Shown: positions 17,186 to 25,237 of the stretch, piece after piece
Layout: each line of letters starts with the position of its first letter
Position numbering within the stretch: the stretch's first letter is position 1
Origin: Polyangium sp. 6x1
GTDB lineage: Bacteria > Myxococcota_A > Polyangia > Polyangiales > Polyangiaceae
Assembly: GCF_029946515.1 (NCBI RefSeq)
Contig: NZ_JARZHH010000011.1
Coordinates: 62,001-126,000, forward strand
DNA length: 64,000 nt
Direction: 5' to 3'
Position numbers and translations under genes: made by a program
The notes under the pieces: model-generated
Database searches by the model: none
What the model saw: the letters and a program-made list of their open reading frames with translations, nothing else
What the model was told of the DNA's origin: nothing

Positions 17186-18807
17186 GCGCTCACCTCGGGC
17201 TTCGCGGCCCGATCCGCGTCACGGCTCGCGGCAGCCGCCTCGGGCGTCATGGCCCGACGCACGTCCGCGAGCGTCTTTTCGGTCATCGCGTAGCCGAGCT
17301 CTTTGCCGAGCTTCGCCACGAGCTCCCAGCCGGGTCGCGCGTCGCCGCGCGGCTTGAGCGCGCGCTCGCTCTTCTGCGCGAAGCCCTGGCGGTTGACGTA
17401 CGTGCCGTCCTGCTCGGCCCACGCGGTCGCGGGCAGCGCGACGTGCGCGGCGCGCGCGAGCGGCCCGTCGTGCGCGGCGATCGTCACCACGCCCTTGAGC
17501 TTCGACAGCGCGTTCTCCGCGTCCTTGCCGTCGACCTCGATCTCGCCGCCGAGCGCGATCACGAACGAGTACTTGCCCGCCTTGATCGCGTCGAAGAGCG
17601 CCGCGATCGGCTTCGGCGCCGGCGCGCCCGCGAGCTGCATGACGCCGAGCGTGTTCGGGTTCTTGTCCTCGCTCATGAGGATCTTGTCGCCACGACCGAG
17701 CGGACGACCCGACACGTAGAGGTCCTTCGCGCCGATGAACGTGCGCGCGAGCTTGAGGAGCGCGAAGTTGTCCTCGTTCGAGTGCTGCGCGCTGAGCACG
17801 ATGGCGACCCGGCCCGGATCATCCTTGATGCCCGCGAGCTGATCCTTCGCCGCCGCGAGCGCCTCTTCGAGGCTCGCGTCCTCGCCGCCGACGAGCGCCG
17901 CGCCGAGGCGACCCTCGACCGCGCGCCGGTACGAGAGCATCCCCTCGTCGCACATCCAGTACTTGTTGACCTCTTCGTTGTCGCGCGGGCGATGGCGATG
18001 CGGGACGTTCGTCCGCGGATCGTAGTCGAGGTACGCGTTGCAGCCCGTCGCGCAGCCCTGGCAGACCGTGCGCGCGCTGCGGAGGAACCACACGCGCGCC
18101 TTGAAGCGGAAGTCCTTGGAGGTCAAAGCGCCGACGGGGCAGACGTGCTCCGTCATGAGCGTGTAGTCGTGGTCGAGCTCGCGGCCCGGCGAGACGACGA
18201 TCTCGTTGAGGTTGCCGCGCTCGCGCACGCTGAGGACCGGATCCTTCGCGACCTCGGCCGTGAAGCGGACGCAGCGCGTGCACACGATGCAGCGCTCGGC
18301 GTCGTAGACGATGGTCGGCCCGAAATCGACGGCCTTCGGCTTGTGCACGACCTCCTGGTTCATGCGCTTGCCCGTGCCTTGATGCTCGAGCCAGTAGTCC
18401 TGGAGCCGGCACTCGCCCGCCTGATCGCAGATCGGGCAGTCGACCGGGTGGTTCAGGAGCAAGAGCTCCTGCACCGCGCCGCGCGCCTCCTCGACGTGCT
18501 CGCTGCCCTCGGAGAGGACCTCCATGCCGGGCGCGCACGCCTGCTGGCAGGCGGGGACGAGCTTCGGCTTGCGGGCCGGGACGTAGTCCTTCTTCTCCGG
18601 ATCCCAGCGCAGGATGTCGAGCTGCATCGCGGGACGGCCGGGAGGCGGCGCGACCTCGACGAGGCACATGCGACAGTTCGCCGCGACGGAGAGGCCCGGG
18701 TGCCAGCAGTAGTGGGGGATGTCGATGCCGGCGCGGTGCGCCGCTTTGATGATGGTTTCCCCTTGCTCGAAGGGGATCTCGCGACCGTCGATCTTGATCG
18801 TAGCCAT
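17182..18807 (-). CDS. nuoG: NADH-quinone oxidoreductase subunit G (short form)
   Basis: 541 residues, short compared with about 690-910 for typical NuoG. It carries the iron-sulphur chain of the electron-input module. The [2Fe-2S] ligands are Cys34, Cys45, Cys48 and Cys87. The histidine-ligated cluster is HPVDCPICDQAGEC (120-133), and a further [4Fe-4S] motif is CIVCTRC (173-179). An extra CQGCATGC...MCDEG set resembles cluster N7 or the molybdopterin-domain cluster. The following molybdopterin-oxidoreductase-like region is truncated but recognisable (ALPATAWAEQDGTYVNRQG). It follows nuoD after one base and overlaps nuoH. No nuoE or nuoF lies between nuoD and nuoG. Confidence 0.94.
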   Translation of the reverse strand: MATIKIDGREIPFEQGETIIKAAHRAGIDIPHYCWHPGLSVAANCRMCLVEVAPPPGRPAMQLDILRWDPEKKDYVPARKPKLVPACQQACAPGMEVLSEGSEHVEEARGAVQELLLLNHPVDCPICDQAGECRLQDYWLEHQGTGKRMNQEVVHKPKAVDFGPTIVYDAERCIVCTRCVRFTAEVAKDPVLSVRERGNLNEIVVSPGRELDHDYTLMTEHVCPVGALTSKDFRFKARVWFLRSARTVCQGCATGCNAYLDYDPRTNVPHRHRPRDNEEVNKYWMCDEGMLSYRRAVEGRLGAALVGGEDASLEEALAAAKDQLAGIKDDPGRVAIVLSAQHSNEDNFALLKLARTFIGAKDLYVSGRPLGRGDKILMSEDKNPNTLGVMQLAGAPAPKPIAALFDAIKAGKYSFVIALGGEIEVDGKDAENALSKLKGVVTIAAHDGPLARAAHVALPATAWAEQDGTYVNRQGFAQKSERALKPRGDARPGWELVAKLGKELGYAMTEKTLADVRRAMTPEAAAASRDADRAAKPEVSA

Positions 18808-18808
18808 C

Positions 18809-20023
18809 TCAGTGATCGCACTCCCCGCCGATCATGTTGAGGGAACCAAACGTCGGGACGACGTCCGGGATCATCAGGCCCGTGATGAGCTGCTCGAGAC
18901 CCTGCGTGGTGGCGAAGCACGGGGGCCGGATGCGCACGCGGTAGGGCGTGCCGCTGCCGTCGGAGACCAGGTAGAAGCCGAGCTCGCCGTTACCCGCCTC
19001 GGTGTACGAGTAACACTCGCCCGCCGGGACCTTGATGCCCTCCATCACGATCTTGAAGTGCTGGATGGTGGCCTCGATGGTCGTGTAGACGTCCTGCTTC
19101 GGCGGCAGGACGATCCGCGGATCCTCGATGTTGATCGGGCCCTCGTCCGGCATCTGATCGAGCGCCTGCTCGATGATCCGCGCCGTCTGCCGGATCTCCT
19201 CCTGGCGGCACATGAACCGGTCGTAGTTGTCGCCCGTCGTGCCCACCGGCACGTCGAACTCCATCCGGTCGTAGACCATGTACGGGTGCGCGCGGCGCAC
19301 GTCGTACGGCACGCCCGAGGCGCGCAGAACGACGCCCGTCCACCCGAGCGCGAGCGCGTCCTCCTTCGACATCACGCCGACGCCTTCGAGGCGGTCGAGG
19401 AAGATGCGGTTCTTCAGGAGGAGCTTCTCGCCCTCGCTGATGAGCTGCAGCACGCGCGGCACGCCTGCGCGGACCATGTCCTTGAAGTACTTCGTCGGCG
19501 GGTTCGCCATGCCGCCCACGCGGCCGAAGCTGTGCGTGACGCGCGCGCCCGTCTCCTCCTCGAAGATGTCCCAGATGATCTCGCGGGCGCGGGCGAAGTA
19601 GAGGAACGGCGTGAACGCGCCGAGCTCCATGCACATCGCGCCCGAGCAGATCATGTGGTCGCAGATGCGCGCGAGCTCGCCGAGCGCCACGCGGTAGTAC
19701 TGGCAGCGCTCGGGCACCGTCACGCCGAGCATCTTCTCCACCGCGAGCGCGAAGCCCACGTTGTTCAGCATCGGCGAGACGTAGTTGCAGCGGTCGACGT
19801 ACGGGAAGATCTGCGTCCAGGTGCCCCGCTCGCACATCTTCTCGAAGCCGCGGTGCAGGTAGCCGATCTGCACGTCGGCCTTCTGGATCACCTCACCCGA
19901 GAGCTCGAGCACGATGCGCACCGTCCCGTGCATGGCCGGGTGGGACGGGCCCATGTTGAGCATCATCGGCTCGCTGGGCAGCTCGAGGAGTCCCTCCTCG
20001 AGGTCACGATCCAAGGGTTCCAT
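18809..20023 (-). CDS. nuoD: NADH-quinone oxidoreductase subunit D
   Basis: 404 residues, normal length. This 49-kDa subunit forms the quinone pocket with NuoB. The N-terminal NMGPSHPAMHGTVRIVLEL contains the quinone-pocket histidine of the GPQHP-type loop (here GPSHP). YVDRCNYVSPMLNNVGFALAVEKMLG with the conserved tyrosine, SFGRVGGMANPP and the C-terminal FGSLNMIGGECDH complete the signature. It starts four bases after nuoC and is separated from nuoG by a single base. Confidence 0.97.
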   Translation of the reverse strand: MEPLDRDLEEGLLELPSEPMMLNMGPSHPAMHGTVRIVLELSGEVIQKADVQIGYLHRGFEKMCERGTWTQIFPYVDRCNYVSPMLNNVGFALAVEKMLGVTVPERCQYYRVALGELARICDHMICSGAMCMELGAFTPFLYFARAREIIWDIFEEETGARVTHSFGRVGGMANPPTKYFKDMVRAGVPRVLQLISEGEKLLLKNRIFLDRLEGVGVMSKEDALALGWTGVVLRASGVPYDVRRAHPYMVYDRMEFDVPVGTTGDNYDRFMCRQEEIRQTARIIEQALDQMPDEGPINIEDPRIVLPPKQDVYTTIEATIQHFKIVMEGIKVPAGECYSYTEAGNGELGFYLVSDGSGTPYRVRIRPPCFATTQGLEQLITGLMIPDVVPTFGSLNMIGGECDH

Positions 20024-20026
20024 GAC

Positions 20027-20608
20027 TCAGTTCGTCTCCTCGCCCCGCGGGTAGTCGTGGGTCTGACGCCCGAACGGCATGCCCTCGTCGGTGCTGAAGG
20101 GGGGCAGTTTGTCGGGGACATTTCGCAGCTCGACGAGCGGCTGGGTCTTGTCCGCCGGGTAGTCCTTGCGAAGCGGGTACCCGACGAACTCGGGGTACAT
20201 CAGGATCCGCCGCAGATCGGGGTGGCCCTTGAAGTTCACGCCGAACATGTCGAAGCACTCGCGCTCGAACCAGTTCGCGCCTTTCCACACGGGCACGACC
20301 GAGTCGATCTCCACGTTGTTCGCCTCGTCGTCGCCGATACGCGCCTTCAGCCGGATGCGCTGGTTGCGCTCCATCGAGCGCAGATGCAGCACGACCTCGA
20401 AGCGCGGCGTCTGCCGGCCGATGTAGTCGACGGCGGTGAGGTCGACGAACATGTTCATCGCGCACTGCGGATCGTCCCGGAGAAACCGCGCGATCTCACG
20501 CCACCTCTGCGGGTTCACGACGGCCGTGTCGTCGCCGAACTGCGAGTGGGTCTCGTAGATGTCGTCGCCGAACTTGCTCTTCAGGATTTCGAGGACGCGC
20601 TTGCTCAT
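20027..20608 (-). CDS. nuoC: NADH-quinone oxidoreductase subunit C
   Basis: 193 residues, the 30-kDa subunit as a separate protein rather than a NuoCD fusion. Signatures are VPVWKGANWFERECFDMFGVNFKGHPDLRRILM and YPLRKDYP near the C-terminus. The N-terminal half follows the usual pattern (RFLRDDPQCAMNMFVDLTAVDYIGR). Its ATG overlaps the nuoB stop as ATGA (20605-20608). It has a structural, scaffolding role in the peripheral arm. Confidence 0.96.
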   Translation of the reverse strand: MSKRVLEILKSKFGDDIYETHSQFGDDTAVVNPQRWREIARFLRDDPQCAMNMFVDLTAVDYIGRQTPRFEVVLHLRSMERNQRIRLKARIGDDEANNVEIDSVVPVWKGANWFERECFDMFGVNFKGHPDLRRILMYPEFVGYPLRKDYPADKTQPLVELRNVPDKLPPFSTDEGMPFGRQTHDYPRGEETN

Positions 20609-21192
20609 GTTGCGGTGTTCTTCTTGCCGAGCCTGACGAGGTTGCCCGCTTGCACGGTGGGATCGCGGCGCGGCTTGACGATCGCGGGCGTGCGATCACC
20701 CCGCGCGATCTTGTCCTGCAGGAGCAGGAGGCCGTCGATCACCGCCTCGGGGCGCGGGGGGCAGCCAGGGACGTACACATCGACGGGGACGACTTTGTCG
20801 ATGCCCGCGAGCGTCGTGTAGTTGTCGTAGAAGCCGCCGCACGAGGCGCACGTGCCGAAGGCGAAGACGTACTTCGGGTCCGCCATCTGCTCGTAGATGC
20901 GCTTGAGCGCGGGGGCCTGGCGCTGGCTGATCGTGCCCACGACCCAGAGCAGGTCCGCCTGGCGCGGCGAGAAGCGCGGCGCCTCGGCGCCGAAGCGCGC
21001 CATGTCGAAGCGCGGGCTCGCCATGGCCATGAACTCCATCGCGCAGCACGCCGTGATGAACGGGTACTGGAACAGCGAGTACTTCCTCGCCCAGTTCAAG
21101 AGCGCATCGAAGCGCGTCGTCGCGAACCCGGTCTCCGATCCCTCGAGGACCTGGATCGTCGTGCCAGCGCCGCCAGAGGTCATTTCTCCCAT
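20605..21192 (-). CDS. nuoB: NADH-quinone oxidoreductase subunit B
   Basis: 195 residues carrying terminal cluster N2, which reduces quinone. The ligands are the tandem cysteines in ITACCAMEFMA, then GTCASCGGFYDN and VPGCPPRPEAVIDGLL. The stretch ARFGAEAPRFSPRQADLLWVVGT is diagnostic. Two starts are possible. The ATG at 21192 has GGGAG seven bases upstream and is used here. The ATG at 21183 forms an ATGA overlap with the nuoA stop but has its purine run only two bases away. The difference is three residues. Confidence 0.96.
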   Translation of the reverse strand: MGEMTSGGAGTTIQVLEGSETGFATTRFDALLNWARKYSLFQYPFITACCAMEFMAMASPRFDMARFGAEAPRFSPRQADLLWVVGTISQRQAPALKRIYEQMADPKYVFAFGTCASCGGFYDNYTTLAGIDKVVPVDVYVPGCPPRPEAVIDGLLLLQDKIARGDRTPAIVKPRRDPTVQAGNLVRLGKKNTAT

Positions 21193-21536
21193 TCGAGGGC
21201 TCCCTTCTTCCAGATGTAGAGCAGCGCCACCACGAGCATGAGGATGAACGACCCCATGGTCGCGAGGCCGATCCAGCCGAGGTTCTTGAACTCCACCGTC
21301 CACGGGTAGATGAGCACCGCTTCGATGTCGAAGACCACGAAGAGGATCGCCGTGAGGTAGAACTTGACGCTCGGCTTCACGAAGCGACCGCCCGTCGTTT
21401 CGCTGCCGCACTCGTACGGGATCATCTTCTCCGGCGTCGGGTTCTTCGGCCCGAGCAGGGTGCTGATCGTGAACAGCGCGCCCGCGAGGACCGCCGCCAC
21501 GATGAAGAGCAGGAACAGGGGGACGTAGGTGGACAT
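21180..21536 (-). CDS. nuoA: NADH-quinone oxidoreductase subunit A
   Basis: 118 residues with three transmembrane helices (about 5-27, 60-82 and 88-110). The conserved loop MIPYECGSETTGGRF contains the family cysteine, and FYLTAILFVVFDIEAVLIYPW is the second helix signature. It is the first gene of nuoABCDGHI. A strong ribosome-binding GGAG lies six bases before the ATG, within a threefold 9-base repeat. A sigma70-like promoter lies about 170 bases upstream. Confidence 0.97.
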   Translation of the reverse strand: MSTYVPLFLLFIVAAVLAGALFTISTLLGPKNPTPEKMIPYECGSETTGGRFVKPSVKFYLTAILFVVFDIEAVLIYPWTVEFKNLGWIGLATMGSFILMLVVALLYIWKKGALEWEK

Positions 21537-21541
21537 CGTTT

Positions 21542-21568
21542 GCTCCGGGTGCTCCGGGTGCTCCGGGT
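21542..21568 (-). repeat. Three tandem copies of a Shine-Dalgarno-containing 9-mer
   Basis: On the minus strand the unit ACCCGGAGC occurs three times without a gap, just before nuoA. Each copy contains GGAG; the last is six bases from the ATG. A fourth, imperfect CCGGAGT lies slightly upstream. Only the last copy is at normal ribosome-binding distance. Confidence 0.8.
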
Positions 21569-21701
21569 ACGCGATGTACTCCGGTTGTAGTGCCGGCCGA
21601 GAAGGTGGGCCCTCTCTCGCGATCGCTCGCGATCACGAGCGGGCGCTGGCAGGCTCCGAGATGCCGCGAAAACCGTGCGATCTCGGCACAATCGCCGCGG
21701 C

Positions 21702-21730
21702 TATGTAGCTTTGGGCTTCTGGGGTGTCAA
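21702..21730 (-). promoter_or_regulatory. Sigma70-type promoter of the nuo operon
   Basis: Reading leftwards, a perfect TTGACA (21730-21725) is followed after 17 bases by TACATA (21707-21702). This predicts a start near 21695 and a leader of about 160 bases before nuoA, long for this genome. It is the best promoter match I saw in the window. Confidence 0.6.
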
Positions 21731-21769
21731 TTGGGCGGCCAGGGGGGTATGGGGCCCTGCCGATCTCGG

Positions 21770-22888
21770 TCAACTCCTCGAGCTCAGCACGAGGCCACGG
21801 AACGCCGTCAGCGCCGTGCCGAGCCGCGTCTCGATCTCGCGGATCTCCTCGATGAGCTCCGCGTCGGGCACGCCCGCCGCGCGAGCCTCTCGCACGCACG
21901 CGAACGCCGCCACGTACCGCTGACGCTTCACGTACGCCTTCGCGAGGAGCGGCCAGATGAGCTTGGGCGGCGCGCCGAGGCTCGCCGCGCGCCGGAGCCC
22001 GCCGATGGCCTCCCCTGCACGCCCGTTCTCGAGCTGCGCCTCCCCGAGCCGGCGGAAGATGTCCGCCGCCGCCGCCCCATCCTGCGCGTACTGCACCGCG
22101 AGGCGCATGACCTCCTCGCCTTGATGCTCCTCGCCGAGCTTGACGCACGCCGTGCCGAGGAGGCCGAGCCCCTTGGCGATGAGCGCGCGCGCATCGGTCG
22201 TGAGCATCTGCCCCTCGGGCGTGCGCAAGAAGATCGCGAGAGGCGCCGGCCACGCGCCGAGCAGTTGCACCACGCGTGACCAATCATTGCGCTGGCTCGC
22301 CGCTTCGGCCTCCGCCACGCGCGTCAGATCGATCGCCGAGCGCGAGCCCGCCGAAGCGCGCTCGAGCTCCTCGCGCACGTGCGCTCGGATGCGCGCGCGG
22401 AACTCTCCGAGCTCGTAGGTCTGTTCGAGGCCGTCGCGCAGGACGAGCAGCCTCGACGTGCGACCGTCGACGTAGAGCTTGCGCAGGCTGTAGCCGAAGA
22501 GCGGCGCGAGCAGGAGGTAGCGGACGCCGATGTGAAGCTGCAGCGCCTCGATGTCCGTGTCGCGCTCGGGCGGGCCGGGCGTCGCGTCCTCGGTGAGGAG
22601 CGCGCCGACGAGCCGATGCCGGAAATCGGCCAGCGTCAGCCGTTGCACCTCGCTGTCTTCTTCTTCGTCGCCCGGAGGCGCGATGACGAAGTCCACGAGG
22701 GTGTTGTCGGGGTTGCGGCGGTCGACCGTGAGCGCGGTGATGCGCGCTCCCGTGATCATCGAAAAGGCGAAGAACGTCTCGCCGACGATGTCGCAGAGAG
22801 CCTGAAAGCTGCCGATCCCGTCGCCGATGCGCTCGAACCAGCCGTCGGTGCGGACCGCATCGAGAGAGAAAACTCGTTCCTTCGCCAT
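21770..22888 (-). CDS. Hypothetical protein with C-terminal TPR-like repeats
   Basis: 372 residues from the ATG at 22888; the frame extends further upstream but with arginine-rich shadow-like sequence. The first 200 residues look like an alpha/beta domain (SLDAVRTDGWFERIGDGIGS, TALTVDRRNPDNTLVDFVIA) with no family I recognise. From about 260 on there are helical pairs of TPR type (AADIFRRLGEAQLENGRAGE, LLAKAYVKRQRYVAAFACV). There is no signal peptide or membrane helix, so it is cytoplasmic. It stands apart from nuo (233 bases) and from the TonB-like gene (214 bases). Confidence 0.7.
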   Translation of the reverse strand: MAKERVFSLDAVRTDGWFERIGDGIGSFQALCDIVGETFFAFSMITGARITALTVDRRNPDNTLVDFVIAPPGDEEEDSEVQRLTLADFRHRLVGALLTEDATPGPPERDTDIEALQLHIGVRYLLLAPLFGYSLRKLYVDGRTSRLLVLRDGLEQTYELGEFRARIRAHVREELERASAGSRSAIDLTRVAEAEAASQRNDWSRVVQLLGAWPAPLAIFLRTPEGQMLTTDARALIAKGLGLLGTACVKLGEEHQGEEVMRLAVQYAQDGAAAADIFRRLGEAQLENGRAGEAIGGLRRAASLGAPPKLIWPLLAKAYVKRQRYVAAFACVREARAAGVPDAELIEEIREIETRLGTALTAFRGLVLSSRS

Positions 22889-23005
22889 GAGCGGGAGATT
22901 GGGGAGAGTCGCACGAGGCGCGCGGGATGTCACCGCCCGTGGTCGTCGCAGGGCCCAGTGTTGCCCGTCCATCGGGTCGACGAAAAGCCCCCTTCTGCGA
23001 AGAAT

Positions 23006-23025
23006 TTTGTGGCGCTTGCCACAAA
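23006..23025 (-). terminator. Short perfect hairpin, possible terminator
   Basis: TTTGTGGC and GCCACAAA form an 8-bp stem with a 4-base loop between the TonB-like gene and the TPR-like gene, both read leftwards. On the minus strand it is followed by ATTCTTC, a poor U-tract. A protein-binding dyad upstream of the TPR-like gene is equally possible. Confidence 0.35.
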
Positions 23026-23102
23026 GGACCCGAGAACCGGGGGGCGGGCCCACCAATCGACGCCGCGCACGCGAATTTTGCGCGTTTGCGAGGTCGGGTG
23101 GA

Positions 23103-24086
23103 TCAGGTCGCCGGGCGCGCGCTGGCCGAGGCGCGCACGTGACGCTTGGGGCGCGCGCCGATGTTCGCCACGTCGAAGCTCACGCTGCCGCCGAGGCTGT
23201 CGCTCGAACCGCCCTTGTTGATGTTCGTGCCGCCCGTGCTGCCGTCGGGCATCTGAAGCTGCGAGACGACCTCGACCATCACGATCGCGCCCTGCGCGTA
23301 CGACTCCGGGAGCGTGAACTGACGGCTCGCGAGCCGCCCGCTGACGGCGCCCGCGACCGCGGTCCAGTCGCCCGCGTTGCCCGCCGACGAACGCACGACA
23401 CGCACGCTCGCCACGCGGCCGCCGGGCGCGATGCGCACCTCGAGCGTCGCGCGCGAAACGTCGGGCGTGCCCGAGCCGCGCACGACATCGGAGACGACGC
23501 TCGCGATCGTGCCCGCGCCCGGCAGATCCAGGCCGAGCTGTCGATCCTTTTCGCGCATCGTGTCGCTGATCAAGCGGCCCGCGATCTTGCGATCGACCTC
23601 CGGCGGAGGCCCGACCGTGGTCGGCGCAGGCTTCGGCTTGCCCGTCTCGGGGATGACGCCGGGCATCGCCCACACGGGGCCGCCGATCCCGGGAATCCCA
23701 GGGCCTCCAACCACCGGAGGCGGCGCGCCGTACTCGTCGGGCGGGCCTGCCGAAGGCGCCGCCGTCGGCACTGGCTCGACCTGCTGCGGCTCGGCGGTGC
23801 TGTTCGGTTGCGCGTTCGTCGGATCCACGACACGCGGGTCGATCGCGTCCGTCGTGCGCGGGCGCGTGTCGTTCATCGCGACGGCCGGATCCGGCTCATG
23901 CTCGGGACGAGGTTCGTCCTGGCGCATCGGCTCGATCGGAACGTCCTCGATGTCGATCTCCATGCGCCGCGCGATGCCGGACGAGATCGCGAGGAGCGGT
24001 CCTTGAGGCCGCGGCGCGACTCGAGCGACGACCGGGATGAAGACGTGCAGCCCGGTGGCAACGAGGACGAACGGGAGAAAGCGCAC
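23103..24086 (-). CDS. TonB-like periplasmic/anchored protein
   Basis: 327 residues. An N-terminal hydrophobic segment (FLPFVLVATGLHVFIPVV) serves as signal anchor. A long Pro/Gly/Glu-rich middle (about 55-160, PPPVVGGPGIPGIGGPV) could span the periplasm as in TonB. The C-terminal domain (about 210-290) has the beta-rich TonB/TolA pattern ATLEVRIAPGGRVASVRVVRSS with LASRQFTLPE. There is no ExbB/ExbD gene nearby. The family call is inference from layout; a general secreted proline-rich protein is the alternative. It lies 148 bases after the molybdoenzyme operon on the same strand. Confidence 0.55.
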   Translation of the reverse strand: MRFLPFVLVATGLHVFIPVVARVAPRPQGPLLAISSGIARRMEIDIEDVPIEPMRQDEPRPEHEPDPAVAMNDTRPRTTDAIDPRVVDPTNAQPNSTAEPQQVEPVPTAAPSAGPPDEYGAPPPVVGGPGIPGIGGPVWAMPGVIPETGKPKPAPTTVGPPPEVDRKIAGRLISDTMREKDRQLGLDLPGAGTIASVVSDVVRGSGTPDVSRATLEVRIAPGGRVASVRVVRSSAGNAGDWTAVAGAVSGRLASRQFTLPESYAQGAIVMVEVVSQLQMPDGSTGGTNINKGGSSDSLGGSVSFDVANIGARPKRHVRASASARPAT

Positions 24087-24234
24087 CTACGAGGACCTTG
24101 GTCCGCGCGCGTCGGCGCCGCAAGGGAGGAATTGGGGAGGCGCGCGGGGATCACGCCCTGCATGCGGCGTGGGGGACCGTTGGGAGGCAGAAATCCCGGC
24201 GGGCGAGATCGCAAACGGCCTGGAATCTCGGCCT

Positions 24235-25230
24235 TCAGCCTTCGAGGCGAGTGACGGCGCGCTCGACGAGAGCGGGGACCATCTCGCGGCGCCACTCGGT
24301 GTCGTCGTCGACGTTGGGCAGAGGTTTGCACTCGGCGTAGGCGCCCTCGGCGAGCTCGCGGGCAGCGACGTCGAAGGGCGTCCCGGGACGGATCTTCGCA
24401 GCGGCGCGCACGCGGCGCGGACGAGCGCCGAGCGCCGAGACGACGACGTCCGCGGCGTCGACACGCGTGGTCTCCACGCCCGAGACGTCGAGCCGCACGG
24501 CGATCGAGAGCAGCGGGAAGTCGATCGCATTCCTGCGGCGAAGTTTCTCGAAGCTCGAACGGCGGCCGCCCTGGCGCGTGATGGAGACACGCACGACGAG
24601 CTCACCGGGTTCGAGCACGGTGTTCTTCACGCCGTCGGCCACGTAAAAATCGTGGGCTTTTACGACGCGCGCGCCGCGCGGGCCGAGGAGATGGAGATCG
24701 GCGTCGAGCGCGATGAGCGCGGGCGCCGTGTCGTTCGATGCAGCGGCGACGCAGCGCGAACCGCCGCGCACGACGTGGCAGACCGTGCCGTCCTTCTTGA
24801 GGCAAAAGCCCAGCGATTTGCGCCAGAAGTAGGTCTGGTTGTAGTAGCGGCAGCGCGTGTCGAGGCAGATGTTGCCGCCGAGCGTGCCCATGGCGCGGTG
24901 GTGCGGACCGCCCACCTGGCCCGCGGCCTCGGCGAGCGCAGGCGCGACGCGACGCACGAGGATCGAGCTCTCGACCTCGACGAGGCGCGCGCCGGCGCCG
25001 ACGACGAGTTTGTCCTCGTCCCCCTCGCGCACGAGCGAGATGCCACGCAGCTCCTCGATGCCGGCGATCGAGACGACGTGTTCGGGCTCGACGAGCCCCT
25101 GCTTCATGTTGGGCAGGACGTCGGTGCCGCCGGCGAGGACGACGGCCTTGTCGCCGAGGCGCGCGAGCAGATCGAGCGCCGCCGAGAGCGTTTTCGGCTT
25201 GTGATGATCGAAGACGGGCAGCGGTAACAC
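24235..25230 (-). CDS. Molybdenum hydroxylase FAD subunit with extra [4Fe-4S]-type cysteines
   Basis: 331 residues from the GTG at 25230, with GAGG five bases upstream. It is the medium (FAD) subunit of a xanthine-oxidase-family enzyme: VVLAGGTDVLPNMKQG binds FAD, and AMGTLGGNICLDTRC is the second flavin loop. Between about 120 and 162 it has an insertion with Cys127, Cys143, Cys151 and Cys160. The spacings 16, 8 and 9 match, from memory, the [4Fe-4S] ligands of the 4-hydroxybenzoyl-CoA reductase beta subunit (Cys122, 138, 146, 155). SLGFCLKKDGTVCHVV also looks like that enzyme. Third gene of the operon, seven bases after the large subunit. Confidence 0.9.
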   Translation of the reverse strand: MLPLPVFDHHKPKTLSAALDLLARLGDKAVVLAGGTDVLPNMKQGLVEPEHVVSIAGIEELRGISLVREGDEDKLVVGAGARLVEVESSILVRRVAPALAEAAGQVGGPHHRAMGTLGGNICLDTRCRYYNQTYFWRKSLGFCLKKDGTVCHVVRGGSRCVAAASNDTAPALIALDADLHLLGPRGARVVKAHDFYVADGVKNTVLEPGELVVRVSITRQGGRRSSFEKLRRRNAIDFPLLSIAVRLDVSGVETTRVDAADVVVSALGARPRRVRAAAKIRPGTPFDVAARELAEGAYAECKPLPNVDDDTEWRREMVPALVERAVTRLEG

Positions 25231-25237
25231 GGTGACC

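Noticed and set aside
14648-17293. 881-codon open frame on the + strand across gatB-nuoI-nuoH
   Set aside because: Shadow of nuoI and nuoH: low-complexity Arg/Glu/His sequence, no ribosome-binding site, no family resemblance.
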